From Epiperipatus broadwayi (Eukaryota; Onychophora; Udeonychophora; Euonychophora; Peripatidae), in assembly GCA_028023455.1 (NCBI GenBank), contig JAQFVV010000229.1, positions 492,501 to 556,500 on the forward strand: a stretch of DNA of 64,000 nucleotides. Reading direction: 5' to 3'. The translations under genes were made by a program, and so were the position numbers. The notes under the pieces are model-generated. The model was not told the DNA's origin and ran no database searches. It saw only the letters and a list, made by a program, of their open reading frames with translations. Positions 1 through 16,344 of this stretch are shown here, one piece after another; positions within the stretch are counted from its first letter, which is position 1, and each line of letters opens with the position of its first letter.

Positions 1-639
1 TTATTGAAATAAAAAAAGTAAAAGAGTTTTTTTTATTATTTTGTATTTGTTTGTTAAGAATAAATCTATAATCATTAGTTGTAGTTTTTTTTTGCATTTT
101 TAATTAAGTAAAGAGAGGGGAATGATTGAACGCAAGTTTAACTTTTATTAAATCATTTGAATCATTTTGAACAAAAGGGGAAAATGAATAAATTAATTTG
201 CAATATGTTCTGAAATTCCAAGCGATCTAAAATTATTTTAAATAGGGGTAATTAGTAAATGTAAAATTAGAGAAATTGAAACAATAGGCAGGATATGTGC
301 TGGTACGCCTAGATAAAATTAGCCAAATTTAGAAACAGAGGTGAGAAAAAGTGTACAATGCTATTGTACAACTCAGACTTCTGTCTCCAGCAAAACAATA
401 CATGAAAAAAATGGTCAAATTGAGTGAAATTCCAAAGTGGTGTAAACGATCCCAGAAATCACGGAATTGAGTTGACACTCGATGGACTTATAAGATGAAG
501 GGACTCACAGGTACATGGGAGTGATTGGGTGAGAAAAATTCAAGGTGTGAGGGCGGGAAGGAAGAGATCAAAAAGGCCGGACAGCGCTTTTCGAGATGAT
601 TAGATTATTATTATTAGACTATTATTGATTATTATTAGA

Positions 640-860
640 CTATTGAAATCTAACCGAGATGCGTTGCTGAACACAAAATTCGTGGCTTGACCGCCGGACC
701 TCCGCGTCCAGCCCAGCTGATTGCCCATAGGATGCTCATAACACCGGAGAAACTTCACATAAGGACCACACACGCTTTTGAGACCTTGCAAATTGCCGGA
801 ATGCTTCGTTAAAGAAGAAACCATCGCTCAGGATCCCATTGCAGTCTTTCTACGTTCCAC
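640..860 (-). other. GC-rich island with short open frame, unidentified
   Basis: About 200 bp that is much richer in G+C than the surrounding sequence, with several CpGs. On the minus strand a frame is open from 824 to 600, starting MVSSLTKHSGNLQGLKSV and including CGPYVKFLRCYEHPMGNQ before running into a TTA/ATT simple repeat. I recognise no family and no convincing splice sites. It could be an exon of a neighbouring minus-strand gene or part of a transposon. Confidence 0.2.
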
Positions 861-1329
861 AGGTAGCTATCTTTAAATTGTCATATTCACTTATGCACCA
901 AAATAAAATAACTTTCATAACCAGAACTATTAAAAAACATTAATCTAAAATGATAAAATTACTCTTGACCATTAATGAACAATTCGAGAATCTAACCAAA
1001 TAAGTTTGCCTACAGATTAACATTCTTAAAAGGATGTGCGAAGTCACCTTGAAATCTATATTTAAATTATCTCGGCTTGCCGATCATATACCTGCATTTA
1101 TTGTTAGTAAACAGATTAAATAAAACATTTATTTAACTAGTATTTTTTTTGTTATTAATTGCTTGGAATTTCAACATAAATTTATATAATAGGAATGAGT
1201 GCTAGAGCGATCAAATTTGTTTGTATATGAATGAATGCATTTGATATTTTTGGTGTTGGGATTTGATTTTATTTATGCTTATGTTTGTTATGCTCTCTTA
1301 GATTAAATTAAAGTTGATTAATTTATTCT

Positions 1330-1720
1330 GTGGGATATAGGGTGGGCCCTCATATAATAAGTCTAATTGATTGTGAGTGAAAGATCACAGATACGATGTG
1401 ATTTGAAGGGTAATATTGGCTGTGTTCGTTTCTTGCTTCCGACTGGAGTGATGCACGGGCATGTTTTGTGATATATTTGAGTGAGCTTATGCACATACGT
1501 GGCGGACTCTTATAAAAGTTCTCCTGGCGCCTATTACTTGGATTCAATCCGAATTTACGTATAAAATAAATAAAGCGTACGTGTATATGTGTTTGAAATT
1601 ATCGTCACAGAACATTATGTAATCCCCCGGACGCAATAACACAGCAGATTCATAATAGTGATATTAGTGAGAGAGCGGTAGCACGCTCACGCACACCGGG
1701 CGGATACAATATATATATGT
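1330..1720 (-). other. Unassigned more complex segment, possibly an LTR remnant
   Basis: A higher-complexity stretch in AT-rich DNA. Read on the plus strand it has a TATA-like ttataaaag at about 1510, an aataaataaag polyadenylation-like signal about 55 bp later, and a GC-rich tail (cccccggacgcaat near 1625). TATA followed closely by AATAAA is typical of retrotransposon LTRs. No second copy or target duplication was seen, so this is only a suggestion. A 65-codon minus-strand frame here has no recognisable content. Confidence 0.2.
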
Positions 1721-1739
1721 ACCTTCCTTTAAGAAAATC

Positions 1740-2775
1740 TGAACAAAAGAATCCCACTAACTAGGATATAACAATATTAAACTGCAATTGGGTTACATAA
1801 ACAATGTTTATTAAAATAATATTATAGCTAACCCAAGATACACTGCTAACATACAGCATCTAATAAAACAATATTTTTAATAATTAAATATAAGAAAACT
1901 TATTAGAATAAAATATCATAATACTTAGGTTCATAATAAATAATTAGGGTTCGAACTAAAATACTTAATTCATTCATTTTACTAATAAATTCGATTTATG
2001 ACTAGCTCACTATTATAAATAATATATAGCTCTATCAAAATAACAAATATAATTATGAAACCCTTAACATGAGACGTTCAGTAAAGTACACTGGCTTAAA
2101 CATTGAGGAAACATCCTTAAACATACATTACTGATGGCATGAGAATATTACTCCACTAAATTCATATAACAAAAATACTATATAACACTCTCACCTCTTA
2201 GACACACACATATAATAATCCTAAAGTATGATTTATAAACTTATTACAGAAATAACAATAAATTATGTAATATTCCTTTAATGAAAATACTGATTGGACA
2301 TTTAACATTAACTAATAATTTCTTACTTATCATCATCTTTCAATAAAAAAATTTCAATTCTCCAAAATAATAATAACAATCTCAGGTTCATTTTTAACAT
2401 ACTAATAACAAAATAAATTAACTAATTAGTACCCTGCAATTAAATATGGTGAGAGATTTTACATGATATCTAACTACTCTTACAAAATAAATACAACGAT
2501 AAGCAACTAAAATAAGTTAATGATTCTCAACATTAAATCTATTTAATAATTAAAGTTTAGCAATAAAGAATAAATAATACAATAAGATTTCAAATAAACA
2601 TTGTACAATCTTTCTTTATTTAATGTGGCATTCTTAAAAATATAATGTTTTTGAATTTTGTGGCAATATCAAGTGTATCTCTCAATGATATTGTATCATT
2701 TTAAAATAATTACCAATGCTCATATCTTCTATGATGATAATAATAATAATAATAATAATGATGATGATGATGATG

Positions 2776-2852
<77 letters not shown>

Positions 2853-4575
2853 TTACTTTGTTACTTAATCAGATATAATAGAAATAATATTTAAGTAATC
2901 TTTATGGATCATGTGCCAAATAAGTACTAATTCAAATTATTAATTTCTAAGGATCATGAGTATAGAATGAAAAATCAACTAATAACTGTCAGATAAATCA
3001 CAACTCATCAAAAATATAAGTTTTAAAACAGTTAACTATTTTTTTTTATAAATTAAGCAATATTATACTTGTTACAATAAATTTATAACATAATACAAAA
3101 CAAATATTTACAAATTAAAATAAGAATTGACATTATTTAACATTAAAAAAATATTTATAATAAATCTTACCAATAAATAACAAAAAATAAAACAAGACAG
3201 CTTTCACTCCCGCCATTTCAAATAAAATAAAAACTTACAACAATAATAACAATATGTTATCCTCATTCAGGAAATATAATAATCTACTATTGGGAACAGT
3301 TACAATAAATGTCTCAATTTCTAAGAAAACTTAATATTACACTTATACTATTATGAAATATATTTCTCATTATGTAAATGCATCAATATAAGTTTATATT
3401 TAAAATACACCTTCTTAAAATTCAAGAAGTAAAATATTTTCAAAAAATTATTAAAGTCTTTCTTTGCAGTTTAGAAAAGGATCATCCTAATAATTAAATA
3501 TCCTAACATTTTAAATAAAAAATATGAATATCTCCTTCTATAAAAAGTTAGCTGCAAAATATTTAAAAGATAATTTCATAATTTTTTGTACGTTAAATGG
3601 GTTTGAATTATTTATAATAAAATGTAAACAACTATCCATAAATTATATTGTTTGATGTTTGCATCTCTTTCGTTTTTATACTCTTACATTCATCATATCA
3701 TCCAAAAATCATTTTCACTATTCTCACTTTCATTCCAATTTAAATATGCATTGGTTTAAGCTAAGTGATCTCTAATGTTTGTATGAGTATCAATTATTTC
3801 TCTCTTATGTTATATACTATGACAGTCATCAAACATCTTAACATCATTTGCAAAAGAATTTTCTATACTTCATCTTGCCCTCTCACTAAATTATCAACTT
3901 CAAACAGTGTAGCCATTATTTTACCAACTTTAAAACTATTCTCTATGATGATTCCTGTGGTGATAGATAGTGATTAAAGTGTAGGGTGTGGAATAGTAAC
4001 AAGAATGGCTCCAATGAGTAAGATGATATCATCATGGATACAGTGCAAATCATAACAATAAGTCCATATTCATCAGGCATCTACGATTCAAGTCATGGCT
4101 CTATTATAGCACTTATTGATGATAAGCAAATACAACTTCCCATGGAAAATGATATACATCCCTAAGTTATCTGTATATTTTAATAACTTTAGAGAATGAA
4201 AATGTAATTCACATATGACAGTTTTCAACATATCCCTAATACCTAGGATTTCATATGAATATTAATCTCCTGACCACCATTCTATATCTTACACTCTGAA
4301 TAACTCATTTAACATTGTAAAATATACAAATCACACTCTAAAATAATTTCCAAAAAACACAATATTAAAAAAACAACAAAGATCTAAATTCATGTCAAGA
4401 TGTTTTTTTTTTAAATATTCATTTAGTTATTATTATATAATTTAGAGATTGATATTATGTCTTTTTATGTATTTCAACAGATAACATTCATAAAAAAATA
4501 ACATAATAAAAATTTAACTATATTACATAATGTAGCATATTCAAGCATTCACGTTAAATAAATATTTAAAATATT
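1740..4575. other. AT-rich non-coding stretch with an AAT/GAT microsatellite
   Basis: No gene or recognisable element seen. At 2730-2851 lies a trinucleotide microsatellite, mainly AAT with an internal run of ATG units. It produces a false poly-Asn/Asp reading frame. Confidence 0.6.
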
Positions 4576-6026
4576 GGTACTTATTACTTAGCCTGGCTTG
4601 GCTGCTTGATGGCATTGGTGCCGGGCAAACACACCTACAAATGCCATTTACACAGACTAACTTATGGCTAAAAAACAGTTCAGTTTATCTTAGCTATTTT
4701 AGGCATTGCACAGAACTATTACGGCCTGTTTTGTGCTTCATAACACTTTATGCAAATTTGCACATTTCACAATTGGTTACCGTATCATTTGACAGTGTCT
4801 GGATTTTAAGTGGCCACACCTTTTGATATCTCCAAAGCAGAGTTATTTCATATTTAGTTAAATCACACAGTCTGACTCACTAAGAATTGTCACACTGTCT
4901 CCACCCTTCCCTACACAACTTGGAATATGAAAAACATTGGCTAAGTGTAGACCCAAATATGATTCAGCCAAGTTCATGCAAAAACTCACACTTTCATGAG
5001 AAAATATATGAGACAAATCAAATAGCTGCAATGTGGCAAGCAGATTTTCAAATTGTGCCAGTTACCAATGTCAGTCAGGCTCCTATATTTGATTCCTAAA
5101 AATAAAATATTAAAGACATAGTAGAAAAAGATAAAAGTATCAAAAAAAGTAATTAATAGTCAAAGTTCTAATTTTAAAAAGAGCAAAATATGAATCATGT
5201 AATACAAATCACCATATAGCCAAACAAAAAAAGTTGTCATATTTTAAAATGAAGTTTTGATCTTATTGGAAGTTTTGGGGGGTGGTGGTGGGTTGAAAGA
5301 ATCTAAAAATGGAATTAATAGTAAAAGTTGTTTGTTAAAAATGGCAAAATATACATCATGTAATACAAATCAAGCCAAAAAAAAAACTTGCTGTATAGCC
5401 AAAAAAAAAGGTACCGCCATATTTTTTTGAAAAAAAAAAAAAAGTTGAAAAAGTCAAGTTTTTATCTTATTTCTTTGGGGGGGGGGGGGAGAAAGATTTT
5501 GTCATCACTAAGACAAAAGTTATTTTTGGTTTGTTTTTATTTTTAAGAAAAAGCAATAGAAATTGGTTTTAAAGCTAAAAGTTTTACTATATCAGTGATA
5601 TACAAATAAAGCCAAAAAATAAATCCTGTATAGCCAAAACAAAAACTTGCCATATTTTTTTAAAACAAAAAAAAAGAAAATGAAAATTGAAAAAGTCAAA
5701 ACTTTTGATTTTCTTTTAATTTGGGTGGGGTCAGAAATATTTTGTCTTCACTGAGACAAAAGTTATAGACAAAAAAAGTTATTTTTGGTTTGGTTTTATT
5801 TTTTAAAAAAGGTAATAAAAATCTGTTTCAAAACTAAAAATTTTACTATATCAATGGTATCCAAATAAAGCCAAAAAAATCACCATATAGCCAAAAGAAA
5901 GTCACCATATTTTTTTAAAAATAAAATGAAAGTTGTTTAAAATCACAGCCCAGTAACACTCATTGTATTGTTTTTGATTGGCAACAATCCCATCAAGTGG
6001 CCAAGCCAGGCTAAGTAATAAGAACC
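4576..6026. mobile_element. 1.45 kb element with ~49 bp terminal inverted repeats
   Basis: The left end (4576 on) reads GGTACTTATTACTTAGCCTG and the complement of the right end (up to 6026) reads GGTTCTTATTACTTAGCCTG. Similarity continues through CTTGGC..CTTGATGG to about 49 bp. The interior has no transposase frame. It holds four irregular repeats, each with a ..TATAGCCAAA(A/C)..CCATATTTT motif (near 5210, 5388, 5625 and 5878), plus a repeated TTCACTGAGACAAAAGTTAT-like block. This fits a non-autonomous DNA transposon. Target duplications are not clear; the flanking octamers share 5 of 8 bases. The first nine bases (GGTACTTAT) equal those at the right end of the transposons at 7308 and 30715, so the ends may belong to one superfamily. 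Confidence 0.6.
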
Positions 6027-7299
6027 CAAACATCCTTGGATGTTTTCAAAACATTCATCCACATTCATCAATTCTTTTATAAAGAATACACACAATGATA
6101 ATTTTTATCAATGTTTTTCATTCCACTATTTTGTATTAAATTTAAGCAATATGAAATACTAATTTAACGCACTAATTAAGATATATCATTTTTCAAAAAA
6201 AAAAACACAAATTATCAAGCAAAATGTAATTTAAATAATAAAAGGAAATTACCAATGATCTCAACCATTATTCAGATCATTTATGATGATCCACTTCTTG
6301 GATCATCCATTCAAAAACCAATTATGATTGTAATTTACCTTATTCAAAAAATTACTTTTCAAATACCCATTTTTTATTTGACATAATAAAGTTAATCTAA
6401 TCTAAGATTAAATTTTAAATATAATAAGAAAAGGTTAGTTTTAAAATTAAAAAAAATGTAATATTCTAAATATTAACATTATAATTAATATAAAAAATGG
6501 TCAAGTTTTAAAATTACAAAGATTTTTTCTCTCCTACTGCTCATAAGCTAAATGCTTGTCAGTAATCTTTCCATTGCCTAGTTATGGGGAAAAGCTTTGT
6601 GCACAATCATACTTCTATCTCAGTGCCATGAAAAAATGTAGAAGTAATGATATAAAATCCACTAAAATCTAAGAAAAATATTAACCATCCTGTAAGATAA
6701 AATATTTATTTTAGCCCTTTCTAAAAATTTTATCCAGACATGTAATATCTTCATGAAGTAATAATTCTAGGATCCATTTTATATGAAAATATTTCTTTTT
6801 CTTAAGTACTACTTTTCATTAGTTTTGGCCACCTTCAGCCATCATATATAGAAGATATATTACAACACACATAGCACAATTAATATTTGTATCTTCATCC
6901 ATTTAAAACATTAGTAGCAAATATTATATAACATAAATTATTTATTTAATACATTTATTAGCAGACATATAGTTCATGAATTAAAATAAATATTTTTTTT
7001 TTTAAAAAAAATTGATTTTTATCCTTTTAAAATATATCTTTTCACAAAATATTTTTTTTCAGGTAAAAAGACAGCTATATCATTCAAATCATTTATTATT
7101 TAATATAATTTCAATCTTTTAAAAGATGTATCAGAGCTTATTTATTTCAAATAAAGTTATTTTTGAAATATGTAATTTATTTATTGATTTGAAGACATTC
7201 AAAAGTTATCTTCTTCAATATGTCTTTAAAGACATCATTCTTAAACATAAGTCCATTTTGATTACTTTGAAGACAAATTAAATGTGAATTATTATTATT
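6027..7299. other. AT-rich non-coding stretch
   Basis: No coding region, RNA gene or recognisable repeat boundary seen; long A and T runs only. Confidence 0.6.
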
Positions 7300-7307
7300 A
7301 ATTATAT

Positions 7308-8604
7308 GATGCTTGTCTTATAGATAAAGATGCCATTGAATGGCGCCATTTTCAAGCTAAAACTGTAAAATATGACCATTCCCGGGCATTGATTATAATA
7401 ATTTTGCTGTGCTTTTTTGTAATGCAAAAATAAAAACAAAACAAAATCATCTTTTATAAATATTACTTTTTATTAACATAAACAATTTAAATGATAATAA
7501 TAAATGTAAAATAAAATCAACAAATTACAATTTGATTCATGTTTTTTCTATCATATATTTTTTTAATTGTGTTACGGCTTTTTTTTTATCAATTTTCTAT
7601 CGGATATTTTTTTACTTGTGTTACAGCTTTTTTTTATCAATTTTTTATCAGATATTTTTTTGCTTGTGTTACGACTTTTTTTGTTGTTGTTGTTTAACTA
7701 AAAAATAATAATTGTAATATAAAGTAAAATTTCTTAGTCTATTTTTTATTTTCTTAGTTTTCATTTTACTTTTCTTTTTTTTTTACAGACAGAGATCTTA
7801 CAGCTATTTTTTACTTCAAATAGAATGACAATAAAAAGTAAAAGTTGTTACAGTTATGTTTAGGGTTAGTTTTAGGGTTAGGGTTAGTTTTAGAGTTAGT
7901 ATTCTGTTGTTTGTAATGCTAAAATAAAAAAATTCAAAATCATAACCGTACTCGGACAAAAGAAAAAAACTCAAACTTTTTTAAACAACAACAAACACAT
8001 ATAAATGTCTTCTTTACTTATTAAACATGTTTATAATATTTGCTTTTTATGAAATTTACAAAAAATCATGCATATTTGTACTTTTCTTACTGGATATTTT
8101 TTTGGTACTGCTCTTTTTTACTTCAAAAATATACATACAGATCTTAAAAAAACTCGTGGAATGTTATGAACAGTATGTTACTTGACGCATTACCTAATTG
8201 CAACTCACTAAAAACACAGATCTTTAACATTTTCCCAATTAAAACTTCAATACAGTATGTTGTAAAAAGTCTTAGAATTATTACTTTAAAAAATCTGAAC
8301 ATTTCAATACTTTAAAATGAAAAAATACAATGAAAACAACATTTCCATCCAATTCAAATACAAACTCTCTCATCAAGCTGTAACTATTTTATAAACTGTG
8401 CAATCTTCAGAAAATGTATTTGCTGCAATGCAGCATACATGTACTATGACATGACATAGTGGCCTGCATTCTGTAGCACAACAAAAAAGTTATATTATAG
8501 AAAATGCAGGTTCAAACATGTCGGCCACAGAAACAGCATTTTTTTTTAGTTTTAGCGCAAAAATGGCACAATAGAGTGATGTATTTAACTGTAAGATGAG
8601 TACC
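7308..8604. mobile_element. ~1.3 kb DNA transposon copy 1 (8 bp target duplication, telomere-like tract)
   Basis: The segment is repeated in the same orientation at 30715-31969. It is flanked on both sides by AATTATAT (7300-7307 and 8605-8612), an 8 bp target duplication. The ends are imperfect inverted repeats: GATGCTTGTCTTATAGATAA at the left and, as the complement of the right end, GGTACTCATCTTACAG. An interior stretch near 7860-7900 has several TTAGGG units. No transposase frame is present, so the copy is non-autonomous. The 8 bp duplication suits the Merlin, hAT or P superfamilies, and the GG ends favour Merlin, but this is inference. Compared with the second copy, many CpG sites have become TpG or CpA. 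Confidence 0.78.
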
Positions 8605-8612
8605 AATTATAT

Positions 8613-9960
8613 CATAAACAATCATTCATCACACTATAAAACATTTTAAACTCAGTTTTTAAACTTAGATGCACAGTCTTAATTTTCTTTTCTTCCTTTC
8701 AAATTTAAACTATTATAAATATTTTTAATAAATATTCAATTTCTCTTAATTGACTTTAATAAATTATTTTCATTGTAATATGATAAAATTATTGCATTCA
8801 TTCCAGACATACTAATTATAAAATTTCAAAGTTCTTATGTAAATCTTCCCTGGTCATGTGATATTTTTTTGACATTTGAAGTTCATTGGCCTAATATTTA
8901 AGTAACTACTATTGCATTTTATAGAATTTTAGGTTCTTAAGCCAAGTTTCAAAAAGAATAATCTGCTAGGGAAATTTGGTGTTTTAGTGAATCATTATTT
9001 AAATAGTTATTCCAATTACATTTTTCAAAACACTTAAGTAAAATAATAATAATTTAGAAGAAATTACTACCATTACAATACAAAAAATATGTGGTTATAA
9101 ATTTCAAACTGAATCTGTAAATCACTAAGAATCTGTGAAAATCTATAAAAACCTGTCTAGACTGGCTTCAACCTCTGTTTTTATACTGGTCATAATCCAA
9201 TGATTTCTTTGGCCAATACTGCTTGTAAAAATCTACTAATTTATATAGCTACATCAATATAATTTTTAAAATTAAGTTTTAAAATTATGAGTCATCAATA
9301 TTAAATATTATCAAACAGTCTAATACTTTAAATATTATTTTTATCAAAAAAATTAAATATCCTTATTAAAACAATTTTGAATATTTTAATGATCCAAAAT
9401 TGACTCAAAATAAAATATTACACCTAAATAAAATAATAATGATTTTAATTATTATTTTTCTAATATTATCTCTAGACTGAATATTTGCTTCACTTTATTA
9501 TGTTTCAAATTTTTGTTAACAAGTTAAAAGTAAAGTTTTCCTTCTGTAACTTTTTGAAAGCTCACATATTCATACAATCATCTCTAACCATATGATAATT
9601 TCAGCATATTCTAAACTAATAATAAATTAGCTATCTTTTAAATAATATTTTAAACAAAAATAATTACTTTAAGCCTATAATATAAAAATAGTTACTGCTA
9701 TAATTGAGCTATTCTATCTTTGTAATATTTTTAAATATAATGAATAAAAATTAATATCTTTTAAACAATTTATTGTATCATTTTACATTTAATTCATCTC
9801 ACCATAAGTTCAAACCATTTAATATATCTTTACTGGCACCTATCTACTGAGTTTGAACCTACTACCTATAACATCAAATTATATGCTAGAAAATAACTTA
9901 AATTTAATTTTTTTAATATAACTAGTTTTCCAACCCTACCTATCTGTACCAATTATAAAG
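8613..9960. other. AT-rich non-coding stretch
   Basis: Nothing recognisable apart from simple AT-rich sequence. No open frame with family similarity. Confidence 0.55.
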
Positions 9961-9967
9961 GGTACAC

Positions 9968-10042
<75 letters not shown>

Positions 10043-10056
10043 TATATATATATATA
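9961..10056. repeat. (CA)n(TA)n microsatellite
   Basis: A CA run (about 9967-10010) followed by TA runs interrupted by CACA. Confidence 0.9.
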
Positions 10057-10060
10057 AATA

Positions 10061-10240
10061 TAATGGTTTACAAACTTTATAAACAATCTTTAAATCCACA
10101 GAAGTACTTTAGGTTAATTTCTTAAACCTGTCTCAACTTCTTTTTTTTAATTTAATGGCAGTTGAGGCAGATTTAAGAAATTAACTAAAAGTACTTCTGT
10201 GGATTTAGGATTGTTTATAATAGTTTGTAAACCATTAAAT
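10061..10240. repeat. Foldback repeat, R family (hairpin)
   Basis: A long imperfect palindrome of about 80 bp per arm. The left arm runs from TAATGGTTTACAAACTTTAT to AACCTGTCTCAACTTC and the right arm is its complement, ending TTTGTAAACCATTA, with a short T-rich loop. The right arm matches 33683-33745, and its beginning (TTAATTTAATGGCAGTTGAG) also occurs at 10610-10635. This is therefore a dispersed repeat family present here as an inverted pair. Confidence 0.75.
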
Positions 10241-10443
10241 TTATTATTTCAATTATAATTACACTTTTGTTTTAATTAATGGAGATTTTATTTATATTAC
10301 ATATATGTGTATGTGTGTGTGTATTGGCTTAGTATTACTGGTATAGAGACACAGTTTTTAACTAAACTCATTTTTAAATATTGATTTCAGATAAACATTA
10401 AAGTTTATAAATAATTAATTAAATACTACATAAACATATAATA

Positions 10444-10648
10444 AGAGTATTAATTCTCCTAAACTGCCATTAAATTAAAAAAACATAACAGCAGCAAATA
10501 ACATCAACTCAAATCAAATCAATCTTTGAATTTTAACCAATAGACAAGCTGCTAGCATTAAAATTTGAAATTTATGTGATTTTAGTTGATGACATTAGCT
10601 TCTGTTATGTTTTATTAATTTAATGGCAGTTGAGGAGGGTTAATGTCT
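10444..10648. repeat. Second foldback of the R family
   Basis: Inverted arms around 10444-10520 and 10566-10648 contain AACTGCCATTAAATTAA and its complement, and ATAACATCAACT with its counterpart AGTTGATGACATTAGC. The right arm (GACAAGCTGCTAGCATTAAA) matches 33585-33605, next to the Penelope-like remnant. Confidence 0.65.
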
Positions 10649-11622
10649 ATTTTAACTTTCTCCTGATTCAAAATTTTCACAATTTTTCATGAGACAATAT
10701 TTGCTGAAAAAAAACAAAGCAAACTTTTAATTAAATTATTACTAAATTTAATTTTAAACTTTTATATTAAATTAATATTATAATTAATGCTGAACCAACA
10801 CTGTTTTGGTAAGATCTTGACTAGTTGACAAGTTGATGATGATATCAGTTATTGAAAAAAGGAGATACTCAGCAGAGATACTTACATTAAGCAGTGCTGT
10901 TTGAAAGACTATGAAAATTTCTATAGAGGACATAAATTGAAATTAACATTAATGTCATGTTTAATTAATTATTTACACACACACATATATATATATAAAA
11001 TGTTTTCTAACAGCTATGATGATAGCATTTTGTTTTATTTATTTAAATGTTTTGTTGAAAATTTTAAGAAAAGTTCAAACTTTATACTTTTCCAAATGTA
11101 TTTATTGTTAGCATTAATATATTGGTAAATGTAGAACACGAAGACGTTTTCAAAGTCATTATTCTTCTCTTTTCTTCCTATATTAATGATTTAACCAATG
11201 GCAGTTCACATTGTTGTTAAATGTATGCTTTTAAAATTTGTGAAGATTGAATTCAATGTGACATTCTAAACAACAAAGTTGTTTTATTAAAGGCTTTGAA
11301 ATAATAGCCTAGTTAGTTAGATCATCGTCTTATTTTCAGTAGTCAAAAATTTAAAGATCACTAAATCTATTCTCCTGTTCGCTGTCACGGAACCAACAAG
11401 AAACGCTTAAAGAGGGAGGAGAATAATAAGTAAAACTTTATTTTCTCTTTAAATATATATGTTATAATCAGTTTAATTATTTGAAAAATATAAACTTAAA
11501 TTTTTAAAAATATTTAACCATTCTCTTAGATAAAAGAAATTGTCCAATATGTTTCTATAAATATATAAAATATTTACTTAACTTTGCATTCTAATATATA
11601 ACAATTATTTTTAATAAAATAG

Positions 11623-11746
11623 AAAAATTCGAAAAGAATTGTATTCTTCGAGATGGTGGCAAATTTCTTGGGCAGATATATCTTTTAGTGAAATTTCAGA
11701 TAAGGATCATCTTTTTTCGACAAGTCACAAACATCTACAATCAGAG
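11623..11746 (+). CDS. Receptor guanylate cyclase, juxtamembrane exon
   Basis: Exon of 124 nt: one base of a split codon plus 41 codons. The acceptor is an AG at 11621-11622 behind a T-rich tract and the donor is GAG|gtaatc. The reading includes KELYSSRWWQISWADISF, which fits the basic, Trp-rich stretch just inside the membrane of natriuretic-peptide-receptor-type cyclases (pattern EKELxxxLWxIxWEEL). These proteins bind a ligand outside the cell and make cGMP inside it. The exon ends on a codon boundary, matching the phase of the candidate exon at 16100. No transmembrane exon was recognised just upstream. The other two frames contain stops. Identification rests on the Trp pattern together with the stronger exons at 29656 and 39507, on the same strand and in order. 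Confidence 0.62.
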
Positions 11747-11814
11747 GTAATCATGTTTATAAAAAGTTTTGGTGTTAATTTTAAAAAATGAAAATCTGTG
11801 AAATATAAATGTTC

Positions 11815-11903
11815 ATATATAGGGTATATGAGCACAGACTTTCAGATGACCCATCACTCTCCACTCTATCTGTAAGTCTGTGCTCATATACCCTATATAT
11901 TAC
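11815..11903. repeat. Hairpin made of the 3' end of the S repeat
   Basis: A 26 bp near-perfect inverted repeat (tatatagggtatatgagcac and its complement) closes a loop containing TGACCCATCACTCTCCACTC. That is the minus-strand version of the GGAGAGTTGAGGGTCATGTG block found in every S repeat (28976, 61968, 62253, 62600). Only the 3' part of S is present; no hammerhead core is seen here. Confidence 0.65.
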
Positions 11904-11904
11904 A

Positions 11905-15452
<3,548 letters not shown>

Positions 15453-16099
15453 CAGCCAAATGATATTACAAAGATTTTAAAGGTAAAACCTTGAGAAAAT
15501 AGTTTTTGGGTTCATCAATGGTTGCTTATTACTATATATGCAGCATTGATACTTTTACTGCAGCCCACATGCTGTCTTTTAGATAGTAAGGATGGATCAA
15601 GAGCTGTTGGTAAAGATTCCTGGCAACAGATTATTAAAAATAACTCTAGAAGTTTAAGCTGCCTTTACTATTCCTATAATGGCATCTGAAAATGAATGAA
15701 ATTCATTGTTGTAATAATACTAATAATAATCAGCTAATGATAATAATAATAAGAAGAAGCAATAATACACATGGATAAACTCCAAAATCGTACTCAAATA
15801 TTTATTGTTATGGTTCTGAACCAATTCAGCTAATTGTTCAACTTATTTTTAATTAAATACTTACCTACCTTAACTAAAAGATTAAACAAATAAACATTTA
15901 AAAAATTACTTAGCATCTACCTTTTGTTCTTTTATATATTTGGACAAATGATGGAAAGACATTTAAGGTGAAGAGGGTTATCTAAGAATATTTTATCATT
16001 GATAATATATTAGAAAAAGAGATATTCCTTTTATAATGCTATATTAAATAATTTTTTTTTTTTTCAATTTATGCAGTATTTCATAATATTTTTATGTAG

Positions 16100-16171
16100 G
16101 ATAGTAGTTGTTCTGAAAAACCCACAAAAGATGTCATTAAAGAATCCTCTACTTACCTTGCAATGTATCAA
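16100..16171 (+). CDS. Receptor guanylate cyclase, candidate linker exon
   Basis: Open 24-codon segment between a good acceptor (long T tract, then tttttatgtag) and a consensus donor (caa|gtaagt). The translation starts DSSCSEKPTK and ends ESSTYLAMYQ. In receptor cyclases the stretch between the juxtamembrane helix and the kinase-homology domain is Ser-rich, and its end (KYQIFAN or similar) directly precedes the YKGNxVAIK strand; TYLAMYQ would occupy that place. Phase is 0 at both ends, continuous with the upstream 11623-11746 exon. A second frame is also open, so the call depends on splice sites and position rather than strong conservation. If correct, the next exon should begin with the glycine-rich/VAIK part, which I did not find. 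Confidence 0.45.
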
Positions 16172-16208
16172 GTAAGTATTAATCATTACTAATACAAAAT
16201 GATTAATG

Positions 16209-16322
<114 letters not shown>

Positions 16323-16344
16323 TAGAATATATCTTTATTAGCTG

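Noticed and set aside
2658-2894. 78-codon frame rich in Asn and Asp
   Set aside because: Comes from the AAT/GAT microsatellite.
11340-11440. Open frame PVRCHGTNKKRLKREENN ahead of the juxtamembrane exon
   Set aside because: No hydrophobic membrane segment and weak splice sites; could not be tied to the cyclase.
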